64,000 nucleotides of DNA from Streptomyces sp. NRRL F-525 (GCF_000716605.1 NZ_JNXE01000003.1:378187-442186); one strand, 5' to 3'. Numbered from the stretch's first letter, positions 1-7,827 are shown. The notes: generated from the sequence alone by a model not told the origin. Translations and numbers: made by a program.

Positions 1-132
1 GTTCTGGGCCTGGAGGCCGAGGAGATGTTCGACGGCGGCGTGGGCGGAGAGGGAGGAACGGTGGAGGAGGAGTTGGCGGTGGAGGGTGGCGCGGTTGAGG
101 GAGCGGGGGTCGAGTACGGGGTGCTTCGTCAT
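1..132 (-). CDS. winged helix DNA-binding domain protein, N-terminal 44 residues only
   Basis: The reading frame starts at ATG 132 on the minus strand and stays open to the left edge, so only the N-terminus is present. The visible residues include the blocks RSLNRATLHRQLLL and HLLGLQAQN, which match the start of the large HTH_42 'winged helix DNA-binding domain' family of actinobacteria (normally about 350-400 residues). Members are DNA-binding or DNA-repair-related proteins of uncertain role. The frame remains open upstream to a GTG near 228 through a low-complexity S/T/R/P stretch, so the start is not certain; ATG 132 fits the family better. A palindrome lies 117 bases upstream. Confidence 0.6.
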   Translation of the reverse strand, partial: MTKHPVLDPRSLNRATLHRQLLLHRSSLSAHAAVEHLLGLQAQN

Positions 133-248
133 GGTCGCCGCCTTCGTCGCTCTGGTCGGCCTGGTTGACCCGGTTGACCTGGTCGGCCTGCTCGCCCTGG
201 TGTCCTTCATCGCCTTGGTCGTCGTCACACTCCGCACGCTAACGATGA

Positions 249-271
249 TTGCGGACACCTTCTGTCCGCAA
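249..271. promoter_or_regulatory. perfect 9-bp inverted repeat, candidate operator
   Basis: TTGCGGACA (249-257) and TGTCCGCAA (263-271) are exact reverse complements around a 5-base spacer. The site lies in the 247-bp gap between the divergent winged-helix and CorA genes. There is no T-tract, so an operator is more likely than a terminator. The binding protein is unknown. Confidence 0.45.
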
Positions 272-379
272 CTCTCACCGAATCCCGGACCCCGATCACA
301 TGCCCAGGCCGTTTGGCCCCGTATATCCTGCTCGTGCTCCGTGATCACGCAGACGTAGGCCCGATCGAGAGGCACCGCG

Positions 380-1558
380 ATGCCCCAGCGACGCGCCCGC
401 CCCACCTCGAGGAACGGCGGAAACGGCCGGAGCGCCAGGATGCCCGGCTGGCGCCGCACGCCGGCCCCGCCCCCGGAGCCGGTACCCGAGACCCCGGCGT
501 CCACCACCGACGCGCCGCCCCCGGAACCGTCCGACGCGGGCAGCGTCGTCCAGGCTGCCCTGTACCGGGACGGCGTGCGCGTCTCGGCGCCGGACACCCT
601 CGCCGACACCTTCCGCGAACTGCGCGAACAGCCGTCCGGCATGGCGTGGATCGGCCTCGCCCGTCCCACCGAGCGTGAACTCCTTTCCCTGGCCGCGGAG
701 TTCGACCTCCACCCGCTGGCGGTCGAGGACGCGATGGAGGCACACCAGCGCCCGAAACTGGAGCGCTACGGCGAGACGCTGTTCGTGGTCCTGAGCGCGG
801 CCCGCTACCTGGACACCACGGAGGAGGTCGACTTCGGCGAGCTGCACGTGTTCGTCGGCCCGGACTTCGTGATCACGGTCCGGCACGGCGCGGCCCCCGA
901 CCTCTCCGCGGTCCGCCAACGCATGGAGGAATCCCCGGAGTTGCTGAAACTCGGCCCCGAGGCGGTGCTGTACGCCATCCTCGACGCGGTCGTCGACGGC
1001 TACGCGCCGGTGGTCGCCGGCGTCCAGACCGACATCGACGAGATCGAGACGGAGGTCTTCCGCAGCGAGCCTCAGGTCTCCCGCCGTATCTACGAACTCT
1101 CCCGCGAAATGGTCGAGTTCCAGCGCGCCACCCGCCCCCTGGTCGGCATGCTGCACAGCCTGATGGCCGGCTTCGCGAAGTACGGCACGGACGAGGAACT
1201 CCAGCGCTACCTCCGCGACGTGGCCGACCATGTCACCCACACCAGCGAACGCGTCGACGGCTTCCGCCAGGCCCTCACCGACATCCTCACGGTGAACGCG
1301 ACCCTGGTCACCCAGCAACAGAACGCGGAGATGCGGGCGTTGGCGGAGGCGGGGTTCGAGCAGAACGAGGAGATCAAGAAGATCTCTTCTTGGGCGGCGA
1401 TTCTGTTCGCGCCGACGCTGGTCGGGACGATCTACGGGATGAACTTCGATCGGATGCCGGAGTTGCACTGGGTGCTCGGGTATCCCTTCGCCATCGTCTT
1501 GATGGCGGTTGTTTGCACCAGTTTGTACGTCATCTTCAAGCGGAAAGACTGGCTCTGA
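380..1558 (+). CDS. corA: CorA-family magnesium/cobalt transporter
   Basis: This 392-residue protein is a CorA/MIT-type divalent cation channel of the cytoplasmic membrane, which forms pentamers that admit Mg2+ (and Co2+). The soluble alpha/beta funnel domain follows a proline-rich N-terminus of about 50 residues. Two C-terminal membrane helices (about 337-356 and 366-386) flank the signature GMN motif, seen as YGMNF near residue 353. The basic tail KRKDWL is typical. ATG 380 is preceded by GAGAGG at 7-base spacing, which supports this start. It is transcribed away from the partial winged-helix gene and appears monocistronic. Confidence 0.9.
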   Translation: MPQRRARPTSRNGGNGRSARMPGWRRTPAPPPEPVPETPASTTDAPPPEPSDAGSVVQAALYRDGVRVSAPDTLADTFRELREQPSGMAWIGLARPTERELLSLAAEFDLHPLAVEDAMEAHQRPKLERYGETLFVVLSAARYLDTTEEVDFGELHVFVGPDFVITVRHGAAPDLSAVRQRMEESPELLKLGPEAVLYAILDAVVDGYAPVVAGVQTDIDEIETEVFRSEPQVSRRIYELSREMVEFQRATRPLVGMLHSLMAGFAKYGTDEELQRYLRDVADHVTHTSERVDGFRQALTDILTVNATLVTQQQNAEMRALAEAGFEQNEEIKKISSWAAILFAPTLVGTIYGMNFDRMPELHWVLGYPFAIVLMAVVCTSLYVIFKRKDWL

Positions 1559-1756
1559 GTAATCGCCTCGGGAGGCGCTCCTGGGAGTGGCTGCTGCCCG
1601 GATCGCGGGCTCCGACGGCGCTTCAGAAGCTCCTGGGGAGAATCTGGGGAGAATGAGCCGCGCTCCGGTCTGGGCGGTCTTCCGCCATCGAGCGCGTTGA
1701 CTTGCCGGAACCTCGCTCTTCAGGCACCTCCCGAGAGCACTGATCGGGCACGGAGA

Positions 1757-1771
1757 GTAGCCAACTTCCCT
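1757..1771. repeat. putative attL core (direct repeat copy 1)
   Basis: This is the left copy of GTAGCCAACTTCCCT, 75 bases beyond the 3' end of the integrase gene. That is where the attachment site of a tyrosine-integrase element is expected. Confidence 0.55.
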
Positions 1772-1782
1772 TGTGGAACGTC

Positions 1783-1823
1783 GAAACGGGTGGGCACAGC
1801 AGATCGCTGTGCCCACCCGTTTC
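1783..1823. terminator. strong hairpin downstream of the integrase
   Basis: An 18-base perfect stem (GAAACGGGTGGGCACAGC at 1783-1800 against 1806-1823) encloses the loop AGATC. It lies 22 bases past the integrase stop codon and could terminate transcription from both directions. Confidence 0.8.
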
Positions 1824-1845
1824 GTGGGTTGTGCGGAGAGGATGT

Positions 1846-3072
1846 CTACGCGGCCAGTGCAGGCTGGCCGATCAGGGCGTCGATGGCGCCTCGCCCCTTG
1901 CCGCCGGCCTCCGGCATGAAGTGGGCGTAGTAGTCCAGGGTGATGGTCGGGCTCGAATGGCCGAGCCAGCGGGCCAGGGTGACGACGGACTCGCCCGCTT
2001 CGAGGATGATCGAGGCGTACGTGTGCCGGAGCACGTGGAAGCCGTCCTTGCGCGACGCCTTCCACCGCTCGCCCTTCTTACGCAAGGGGATGACGCCTGC
2101 GGCGGCCAGGGCCAGCTTCCACACCTCGACGTTGAAGATGTTCGCGCGCAGGGCGTTGCCGTACGTCGTGGTGATGACAAGCGGGAACTTCTTCGCCTCC
2201 CGTTCGGGCTCCGGACCGCCCCACGGCAGCTCCACCTCGACCGCCGGGTACTCCATGAAGTACCGGGCCAGGGCCGCCGCGACCGACGGAGGCATGTCCA
2301 CGACGCGGGTCTTGCCGCCCTTCGGCAAGGTGAAGTACAGACGCCCGCCAAGGAGTTGGACCTGCCGACGGATACGCAGGACTCCACGGGCGAAGTCGAC
2401 GTCCTCCGGCGACAACCCGAAGACCTCGCCCTGCCGCAGCCCGCAGCCCAGCGCGAGCACGACGGCGATGCGGTAGCGCGCGTTGATCGCATCCCGTACG
2501 CGCTGCGCGGTCTCCAGGGGCCAGGCTTCCCTCTGGTCCTCCGGCGCCTTGGGCCACCGCACGGACTTGGCCCGCATCGGATTGCGCACCAGACGCTTGT
2601 CGTCGATGGCGGTCTCGAAGATGTTCGAGAGCGAACCGAGGATCTGCCGGGCATATCGCGGCGAGCATTCGCTCTCCGGCGTGGCGATGTAGCCACGCAG
2701 TACCGCCGGGCTGATGTCCCGCAGGGCAACGGTGCCCAGTTGAGGCTGGATGTGGAGGCGGACGCGTTCGTCGATGCGTTTGATCGTGCCGGGCGCACCG
2801 CGAACTCCCGTCTGCCAGAAGCGTGTTACGTAGTCGTCCAGCGTGATGGAGCCGTCGCGGGGATCGACGAACTCGCCGCGTTCGCTGTCGGTGCCGGCCC
2901 TGCGCAGCCACGCCTTGGCGTCTTCGAGCACGTCGAACGACTTGTCCCGGACACCCGGGATGCCGGCGACCCGGTACCTGGAGCCCTTGCCGTAGCGGGC
3001 GGTGCGTTCCCGCTTGCCGGTGTCGGGGTCCTTCTTTTTCTTGATCCAGCGGTCTTCTATGTAGCCGGCCAA
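1846..3072 (-). CDS. int: tyrosine recombinase (phage-type integrase)
   Basis: This 408-residue site-specific recombinase integrates and excises the surrounding element. An N-terminal arm-binding and SAM-like core-binding part (about 60-165) precedes the catalytic domain. The catalytic residues are all visible: R213 in GLRQGEV, H346 and R349 in HVLRH, H372 in LGHSS, and the nucleophile Y382 in DYYAH. The start is a TTG at 3072 just behind GAGGGAAG; no ATG fits the family N-terminus. It lies 45 bases downstream of the excisionase on the same strand, so the two are probably co-transcribed. All catalytic residues are kept, so the enzyme may still be active. Confidence 0.92.
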   Translation of the reverse strand: MAGYIEDRWIKKKKDPDTGKRERTARYGKGSRYRVAGIPGVRDKSFDVLEDAKAWLRRAGTDSERGEFVDPRDGSITLDDYVTRFWQTGVRGAPGTIKRIDERVRLHIQPQLGTVALRDISPAVLRGYIATPESECSPRYARQILGSLSNIFETAIDDKRLVRNPMRAKSVRWPKAPEDQREAWPLETAQRVRDAINARYRIAVVLALGCGLRQGEVFGLSPEDVDFARGVLRIRRQVQLLGGRLYFTLPKGGKTRVVDMPPSVAAALARYFMEYPAVEVELPWGGPEPEREAKKFPLVITTTYGNALRANIFNVEVWKLALAAAGVIPLRKKGERWKASRKDGFHVLRHTYASIILEAGESVVTLARWLGHSSPTITLDYYAHFMPEAGGKGRGAIDALIGQPALAA

Positions 3073-3117
3073 ATACTTCCCTCGATGGCAGGTTGCGTAC
3101 GGTGGGAGTCAGCCGGG

Positions 3118-3441
3118 TCAGGCGCCCGTGGCGTAGTCCGAGCGTTTCTGCGGTGCGGCGCCCAACGGGCTCAGAGTCGTGTTGGAGCGCGAGTCGGCGT
3201 GCTCCTGTTCTCGAATCCAGGCGTCGAGCGCTTCTATTCGGTACATGACGCGACCACGCGGCCCCATCCGGAAACTGGGCGGGCCGCTTCGGCGATGCCG
3301 CCAGACATAGAGGGTGTGCGGGGACAGGCCGAGGTATTCGGCAGCATCTTTCACGCTCAGGAATGCCTGGCGCGTTGTGGGGGTGGCATCCGGAACTTGG
3401 ATGGAACTCGGCTTCGGAGCAGAAGGCGGACGTGCAGGCAT
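3118..3441 (-). CDS. xis: excisionase-type helix-turn-helix protein
   Basis: This 107-residue protein has a MerR/Xis-like winged HTH at about residues 28-78: VKDAAEYLGLSPHTLYVWRH followed by a wing with RVMYR. Such proteins bend att-site DNA and switch the integrase toward excision. About 27 Pro/Ser/Thr-rich residues precede the domain and about 25 polar residues follow it. ATG 3441 has GGAGG at 6-base spacing. It is immediately upstream of int, the usual xis-int order in Streptomyces integrative elements. Confidence 0.85.
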   Translation of the reverse strand: MPARPPSAPKPSSIQVPDATPTTRQAFLSVKDAAEYLGLSPHTLYVWRHRRSGPPSFRMGPRGRVMYRIEALDAWIREQEHADSRSNTTLSPLGAAPQKRSDYATGA

Positions 3442-3554
3442 GGTTGGCCTCCGTGGGCGTGGCGCGGTGGTAGGTGTGGTCTGCCAGGCGGCGCGACATG
3501 GAAAGGGGCTCTCTCTGCCGGGCGCGGTCGGCGAACACCATCAATGGTGCGGAG

Positions 3555-3581
3555 GATCCCCGGTTTCGGTAACCGGGGATC
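3555..3581. repeat. 11-bp perfect inverted repeat
   Basis: GATCCCCGGTT (3555-3565) and AACCGGGGATC (3571-3581) pair around TCGGT. It overlaps the start of the NUDIX remnant and lies upstream of the divergent xis gene. It could be an operator for xis-int or a simple stem-loop; nothing here decides between these. Confidence 0.45.
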
Positions 3582-3914
3582 TCGTGCACTGGCGCACGCC
3601 CTCCGGGAAACTCGACCAAGGCGAACCCATCCCCATGGAGCGGCCCGCCAACTGCAGGAGGAGACCGGTATCACCGTCGACCCGAGCAAGCTTCGGCTCG
3701 TTCAGGTTGTACAGCACCGCCAGGACGGCGAAGTGGAGCGCATCGGCTTCTTCGTCGAAGCTGTCGAGTGGGCGGGGGACCCAGCAACACCGAACCGGAG
3801 AAGTGCATGGCACTGACCTGGTTCACCGTCCACGACCTGCCCAGCAACATCATGGAATACCCAGAGGCCAGCCTGCGCGGATACTTGGACGAGTCCGACA
3901 ACCTTTCTCACTGA
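3569..3914 (+). pseudogene. NUDIX hydrolase remnant with two frameshifts
   Basis: Three reading frames in succession give adjoining pieces of one NUDIX protein. The first has W-TPSGKLDQGEPIPM (about 3590-3645), the second ARQLQEETGITVDPSKLRLV through VEWAGDP (about 3645-3785), and the third NTEPEKCMALTWF to a TGA at 3912-3914. Together they rebuild the Nudix box and the C-terminal EPEKC/YPEASLRGY blocks. A missing base near 3640 and another near 3783 break the frame. No start codon and no N-terminal strand are left. It is cargo of the integrated element and is non-functional unless these are sequencing errors. Confidence 0.75.
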
Positions 3915-4043
3915 GCACGCCTGGTCGCAGTAACCCCAGATTGACGCCCCCGGCCTTCTGAGAGACTGCAGTTGACGTAACAGATTCGTCGACTGCCGCC
4001 TCTCTCAGAGTGACCACGGCCTTGGAGCGGGCCCGGATTCTTC

Positions 4044-4586
4044 ATGGGAGACCTGCACGTGACCGCCGAGCACTCGCCCCGTTCCACCACCGCCACGAAG
4101 CACCCCCACATGTGGGTTGTCGCCGCCGAGATCGCCGTCGAGGATGCCGTTGCCCGTGTAGCGGACTCCCGTGGCTCCTTCAACGCAAAGGTCGAGCAGC
4201 GCATCGACGCCCTTGACACGTACTGCAAGGGCTGCCGTCGTCCCTTCGCCGAAGTTACTGGCGAAGACGGTGAAGCCCTCGTCGACAACCAGTACTTGAT
4301 CGACGGGAACCAGTCCGTGCGTACGAAACGCAAGCCCGCCCCAACTCCGCCTCCGGGCGCGAAACATCGCGCAGCCCCCACCTCGCCGACCAGGATGGCG
4401 CGGAGGGTTGAAGCGGTGGCATCAGACCGGAGGGGGCGGAAGAGACCGCCGGGGCGGTTTCACGGCTCTGGCCGCTGTGCGGCTGATCGCGGGCGCATGG
4501 ATTCCGAGCATGGGAAAGATGCCTCTCCAGTCGGGATGCCCGACGGCCGAGGCCTGTCCGCCAAGGGCGCGAGTGCCGGCCGCTGA
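4044..4586 (+). CDS. small conserved protein of unknown function
   Basis: The frame starts at ATG 4044 and encodes 180 residues. The first 100 or so look like a real protein, with the blocks MWVVAAEIAVEDAVARVAD, FNAKVEQRIDALDTYCKGC and VDNQYLIDG. CKGC could be half of a metal site. I recall similar short proteins from Streptomyces accessory regions but cannot name a function. After about residue 105 the sequence becomes Arg/Pro/Gly-rich with no clear constraint, so the original stop may have been lost. It ends 57 bases before the right-hand direct repeat, making it the last gene of the element. Confidence 0.55.
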   Translation: MGDLHVTAEHSPRSTTATKHPHMWVVAAEIAVEDAVARVADSRGSFNAKVEQRIDALDTYCKGCRRPFAEVTGEDGEALVDNQYLIDGNQSVRTKRKPAPTPPPGAKHRAAPTSPTRMARRVEAVASDRRGRKRPPGRFHGSGRCAADRGRMDSEHGKDASPVGMPDGRGLSAKGASAGR

Positions 4587-4642
4587 GAAAGCTTCCGACG
4601 TGGAGCCTGTGGATGGCTTTTGGCGCCACGGCCTTCCCTTGG

Positions 4643-4657
4643 GTAGCCAACTTCCCT
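4643..4657. repeat. putative attR core (direct repeat copy 2)
   Basis: This is the right copy of GTAGCCAACTTCCCT. It lies in the spacer between the element's last gene and the 3' end of the XRE-HTH gene, with no tRNA around it. Confidence 0.5.
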
Positions 4658-4836
4658 CACCGGCGGGCGTATTGCCTCGGACCGGCATTGGTGGCGGGTG
4701 TCTTGCGCGTCCTCAACTGACCGGCGGCGTCGGTGCTTCCGGCCCGCAACGGCCGAAGTGCCGCCGCCGTAGGGCCGCCTGGCCTGCGCCCTGCTGCGCC
4801 GCCGCGATCATGTCAGCGTCCGGCCGACACCTTGGT

Positions 4837-6459
4837 TCACCGCTGGGCGCTGTCGCGGACGTGATGCTCCAGGTTGGTCCACCAGCCCGAAAGGTCTCGG
4901 GCCGGCATACCCCGAGTCTCGAGCTCGGCCACCAGGCGGGTGAGGAGCTCAAGCTCGTCTCCCATGGCGAAGGCGTACACGAGGCGCTTGAGCACCTCGC
5001 GCTGGTCGATTGTGCCGTGCGCGGCGTGGACGTGCTGGTGGAACACGGCACGCCAGTAGGTTTCCGGGCTGCGACCCCCGATGTGTCCAAGTGCGTGGAC
5101 GGCCGCGAGCGCGACCGCCCGGGGAACGCCCCGTGCGAGGGTGAGGCCCGCGACGACGGCGCGCTGGTCGGGTCCTCCGAGAACGCGCAGGGCGTGCAGT
5201 ATCGGGATGGCGCGGTCCCCGGTACGCAGGTCCCCGACTCGGCGCAGGTCGGCGGCCAGCGCGGAGGCGACCTGGCGTCCGTAAGGGCTGGCGCGCAGCA
5301 TCATCGCCGTGTAAAGCCGGACGTCGGCCACCGGGTGGTGGAGGAGATCGTCGATCAGAGTGCCCAGGAGGGTTGCTGCCGGTCCATGTCCTGTGTCGTC
5401 AAGACGCCCCAGGACGCGGGAGACGGTGATCACGGCCGTGGCCGGGTCGGTCAGCGAACCGTGCGTCACGATGGCGTTGAGGGCGAAACCGCGCTCGGCC
5501 GCCGAAGTGGTGAGGCGGGCACGGTGAGCTGCAGACAGCGGCAATCGGTGCAGTAGTACCGCTGCGGCTTCCACTGCGGAAGGCGGCTGGGAGAGGTGCG
5601 GGCCGGTCAGGACACCGTCCACCACGTCCACCAGCGTCCGGGTCTGCTCGGCGGTGAAGTGGCGCTTGCGGGTCTTTCGCGCAGCAGCGAGCAGGGCTCC
5701 GTAGCCGGTGTCGGCGGTCGTAGGGTCTGTGAGCTGGCGCAGTACGGCACGCCCGGCGTCAGGATGCGGGCTGCCGTCCAGCGCGCACACCGTCTCGATC
5801 AGGCCGACGTGCTCGGGTTGCTGCGCGACGTCAGCGCACACGGCGACGGCCTCAGGTCCCCACAGCGGGTCGGCCAGGAGCCTGCTGAGGGCTTCGAAGC
5901 GGCGCATCCAGGCGGTGCCGCCGGCTACCACGGTCTCCTCGAGCAACCGCTGCACAACCGCACGACGGACACGGCCCGGAAAGACCTGTCCGCCTTCGTA
6001 GGCAGCCCATCGCGTCAGGTCGTCCCAGTCGGTGCCGGTGAGGACTCCTCCGTCCAGGATCCGGGCGAGCAATTGCTCCACGCGAGGCCCGGGGCTTGTC
6101 GAGGGATTGCTGCCGCGGTCCGCGCGCAGGAACGCCGCCGCCGTCATGCCTCCCTCGTGGCGGGCTATGGTCTGGATCGGCGCCAGCAGGTGGCAGGCGC
6201 TCAGACCGAGCACGTCCTCGTAGCGGCGGACGGCTGAGGCCGGCACCGGGACCAGGCCGTTCTCCCAGCGCGACAGGGAACTGGGAGAGACACCAGTGGT
6301 GTGACGGCGGTCCTCGCGATAAGCGCGGGCGAAGCCCACCAGCTGCCGCAGCGCCGGATCAGCATGGCACAGCCGGTGGGAACGCAACAGCCAGCCTGCC
6401 CGCACCTGCCATGGTGTCCAGCCGATGACCGCAGGCACGGCCGGGACCGTATGCGTCAT
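4837..6459 (-). CDS. XRE-type HTH protein with a long helical-repeat C-terminus
   Basis: This 540-residue protein starts at ATG 6459. An N-terminal HTH of XRE/Cro type lies at about residues 35-90, with SPSSLSRWENG as the recognition-helix region. The remaining 430 residues are Ala/Leu-rich alternating helices resembling HEAT/ARM repeats, for example AVEAAAVLLHRLPLSAAHRARL and VRLYTAMMLRASPYGRQVASAL. No transmembrane segment or enzyme motif is visible. It is probably a transcription factor whose repeat domain senses a protein or peptide, but that is inference. A perfect palindrome lies 22 bases upstream of its start, facing the secreted-protein gene. Confidence 0.75.
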   Translation of the reverse strand: MTHTVPAVPAVIGWTPWQVRAGWLLRSHRLCHADPALRQLVGFARAYREDRRHTTGVSPSSLSRWENGLVPVPASAVRRYEDVLGLSACHLLAPIQTIARHEGGMTAAAFLRADRGSNPSTSPGPRVEQLLARILDGGVLTGTDWDDLTRWAAYEGGQVFPGRVRRAVVQRLLEETVVAGGTAWMRRFEALSRLLADPLWGPEAVAVCADVAQQPEHVGLIETVCALDGSPHPDAGRAVLRQLTDPTTADTGYGALLAAARKTRKRHFTAEQTRTLVDVVDGVLTGPHLSQPPSAVEAAAVLLHRLPLSAAHRARLTTSAAERGFALNAIVTHGSLTDPATAVITVSRVLGRLDDTGHGPAATLLGTLIDDLLHHPVADVRLYTAMMLRASPYGRQVASALAADLRRVGDLRTGDRAIPILHALRVLGGPDQRAVVAGLTLARGVPRAVALAAVHALGHIGGRSPETYWRAVFHQHVHAAHGTIDQREVLKRLVYAFAMGDELELLTRLVAELETRGMPARDLSGWWTNLEHHVRDSAQR

Positions 6460-6481
6460 GTTCGCCCCCACCTGTGCCTGA

Positions 6482-6501
6482 CCAAAGTCACTCCACTTTG
6501 G
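6482..6501. promoter_or_regulatory. palindrome upstream of the XRE-HTH gene
   Basis: CCAAAGT (6482-6488) and ACTTTGG (6495-6501) are perfect reverse complements around CACTCC. It lies 23 bases upstream of ATG 6459, in the usual position of an autoregulatory operator, and is unusually AT-rich for the region. Confidence 0.5.
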
Positions 6502-6717
6502 ACCTGCTGTCCCCGCGGCGGTGAGACCGATTCCGGACACGGCGGACACGCTAGGCATCCCGAAGAGACCCAAAGAATGGGCACTAGCAGAGAGAAGGAG
6601 CGGTCGCAACCGCTGTTGCACGGGCGTCGGCGGCCTGGAACACGGCGGCCAGAGGGCGGGCGGCCCGCCTACAAAGGGGACTACTCAATAAACCCGCCCA
6701 CCGGGACAGAGGTCAAC

Positions 6718-7029
6718 ATGCTGAAGCTTCCCCGCATCCGTCGGGCTGTGGCAGCTGCCGCAGCCATCGCCGCCTTGAGCAGTACAGGGGTGGCCCTCGC
6801 TACTCCCGCTCAGGCCAGCGGCGCCTCCACCAGCGGTGCGTCCGTGTACTCGGACCAGTGGGAGAACGGCTACCGCGGGTACGTATCCGGGGGCGTGGTC
6901 CTGATCTGCTGGGCCGATGGCGTGTGGTCCAACGGGACCAACCGCTGGTTCGCCGTCTACTACGGCTCCGGCTCGGGATTCATCAACGCCAACCTCGTGA
7001 GCGGTCAGTACACCGTTGGAGCGTGCTGA
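6718..7029 (+). CDS. small secreted protein, SH3-like
   Basis: This 103-residue protein has a Sec signal peptide (RRAVAAAAAIAALSSTGVA core) with likely cleavage after ATPAQA near residue 33. The mature part of about 70 residues is rich in Trp, Tyr, Gly and Ser and has two Cys (in LICWADG and at the end, TVGAC) that could form a disulfide. The pattern resembles the short secreted SH3-like proteins of Streptomyces, which have no established function. The start ATG 6718 is the only one that places the signal peptide at the N-terminus. A strong hairpin follows the gene. Confidence 0.75.
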   Translation: MLKLPRIRRAVAAAAAIAALSSTGVALATPAQASGASTSGASVYSDQWENGYRGYVSGGVVLICWADGVWSNGTNRWFAVYYGSGSGFINANLVSGQYTVGAC

Positions 7030-7056
7030 AGCACCGTGCATGACGGTCCATTAGCA

Positions 7057-7093
7057 GGCGGCAGCACGCGTCGGGGGTAGGCGTGCTGCCGCC
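7057..7093. terminator. 13-bp stem-loop after the secreted-protein gene
   Basis: GGCGGCAGCACGC (7057-7069) pairs perfectly with 7081-7093 around an 11-base loop, 28 bases past the stop codon. It ends just before the ribosome binding site of the next gene, so it may also attenuate that gene. Confidence 0.7.
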
Positions 7094-7118
7094 GCCCTCC
7101 TCCTCATGGAGAGGCCGG

Positions 7119-7586
7119 ATGTCGCAACAGCCGCCAGACCGCACCGAGCAGAATCTGAGCATGGCCGACAACATGCTGGGCCGGGAACTCGTGCGGCATG
7201 ACACAAAAGCCAGTCTGCTCATCGCAGTCGACGGGGGCGTCTTGGCCCTGGTCGCGGCCATCACTCATAACGAAGAGCTGGGTTGGGACGTACGCCTGCC
7301 GGGGACATTCGGGCTCGCCGTTTTGGCCGCGTCCATACCGATCTTGCTTCTCTCAATCAGGCCAGTCTTAGACGACCAAGCCGGAGAAGGGTGGGAACTA
7401 TGGTCGGATTTGGATCGCGATAACCTCATGGTTCATATGAGGACGGATCGGCGCCCAGAGCGTGTCCTCTTTCTCTCGCGGATCGTCCGCCGCAAGTTCC
7501 GGCAACTGCGGCTCGCCGTTGACCTCCTGATCACCGGGTTGCTCCTCTTGGCCGTCGCCGCGTTCACCGCAGCAGTGGGGCGTTGA
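7119..7586 (+). CDS. PycTM-like membrane protein (Pycsar effector-type fold)
   Basis: This 155-residue protein carries the conserved DTKASLLIAVDGG block at the start of the first membrane helix (about 31-48). Further helices lie at about 62-82 and 132-152, and a basic segment RIVRRKFRQLRLA precedes the last. This layout matches the Pycsar effector PycTM/DUF5706 family, whose members are opened by cyclic pyrimidine nucleotides to depolarise the membrane during phage infection. No nucleotide cyclase gene is nearby, so the defence role is inference. GGAGAGG precedes ATG 7119. Codon 84 is TTA (7368-7370), implying dependence on the bldA tRNA in Streptomyces. Confidence 0.65.
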   Translation: MSQQPPDRTEQNLSMADNMLGRELVRHDTKASLLIAVDGGVLALVAAITHNEELGWDVRLPGTFGLAVLAASIPILLLSIRPVLDDQAGEGWELWSDLDRDNLMVHMRTDRRPERVLFLSRIVRRKFRQLRLAVDLLITGLLLLAVAAFTAAVGR

Positions 7587-7827
7587 GGTAAGTCGCAGGT
7601 ACGCTCCGCCGACAGCAACGCGCCTCTACTGAACGGTAGTTGGTGCGATCCAGCAGAGGCTGAGACCGGCAAGCAATGGCGGCCATCCCATCGACGGCGC
7701 AGCAGGAAGCCCGCGATGGGGCGAGGTCGTCATCCCTCTGGTACCGAACCGGATCGAACGTGAATCTGGTTGTGCGCTGCCCGTGTCACTGAACCATAAG
7801 ACGGGCGGCCTTCCACGCGCTGGCCAA

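Larger units (their letters stand above)
1757..4657. mobile_element. small integrated element bounded by a 15-bp direct repeat
   Basis: The same 15 bases, GTAGCCAACTTCCCT, occur at 1757-1771 and 4643-4657. Between them lie a tyrosine integrase next to the left copy, an excisionase, a decayed NUDIX gene and a small conserved unknown. This is the expected layout of attL-int-xis-cargo-attR. No replication initiator, transfer (Tra/Spd) or relaxase gene is present, so it is either a minimal or a decayed relative of Streptomyces integrative elements. No tRNA was found at either end, which is unusual for this integrase type. The boundaries are an inference from the repeat. Confidence 0.6.

Noticed and set aside
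86..358. 90-residue plus-strand hydrophobic frame at the left edge
   Set aside because: Its hydrophobic Val/Leu repeats are the complement of the low-complexity leader of the minus-strand winged-helix gene; there is no ribosome binding site.
1559..1756. Search for a tRNA or tmRNA next to the integrase
   Set aside because: No cloverleaf, TTCRANNC loop or CCA-type end could be found on either strand near 1757 or 4643.
3958..4008. CTGAGAGA...TCTCTCAG inverted repeat as element terminus
   Set aside because: The arms are only 8 bases with a 35-base loop and do not coincide with the direct repeats at the element ends.
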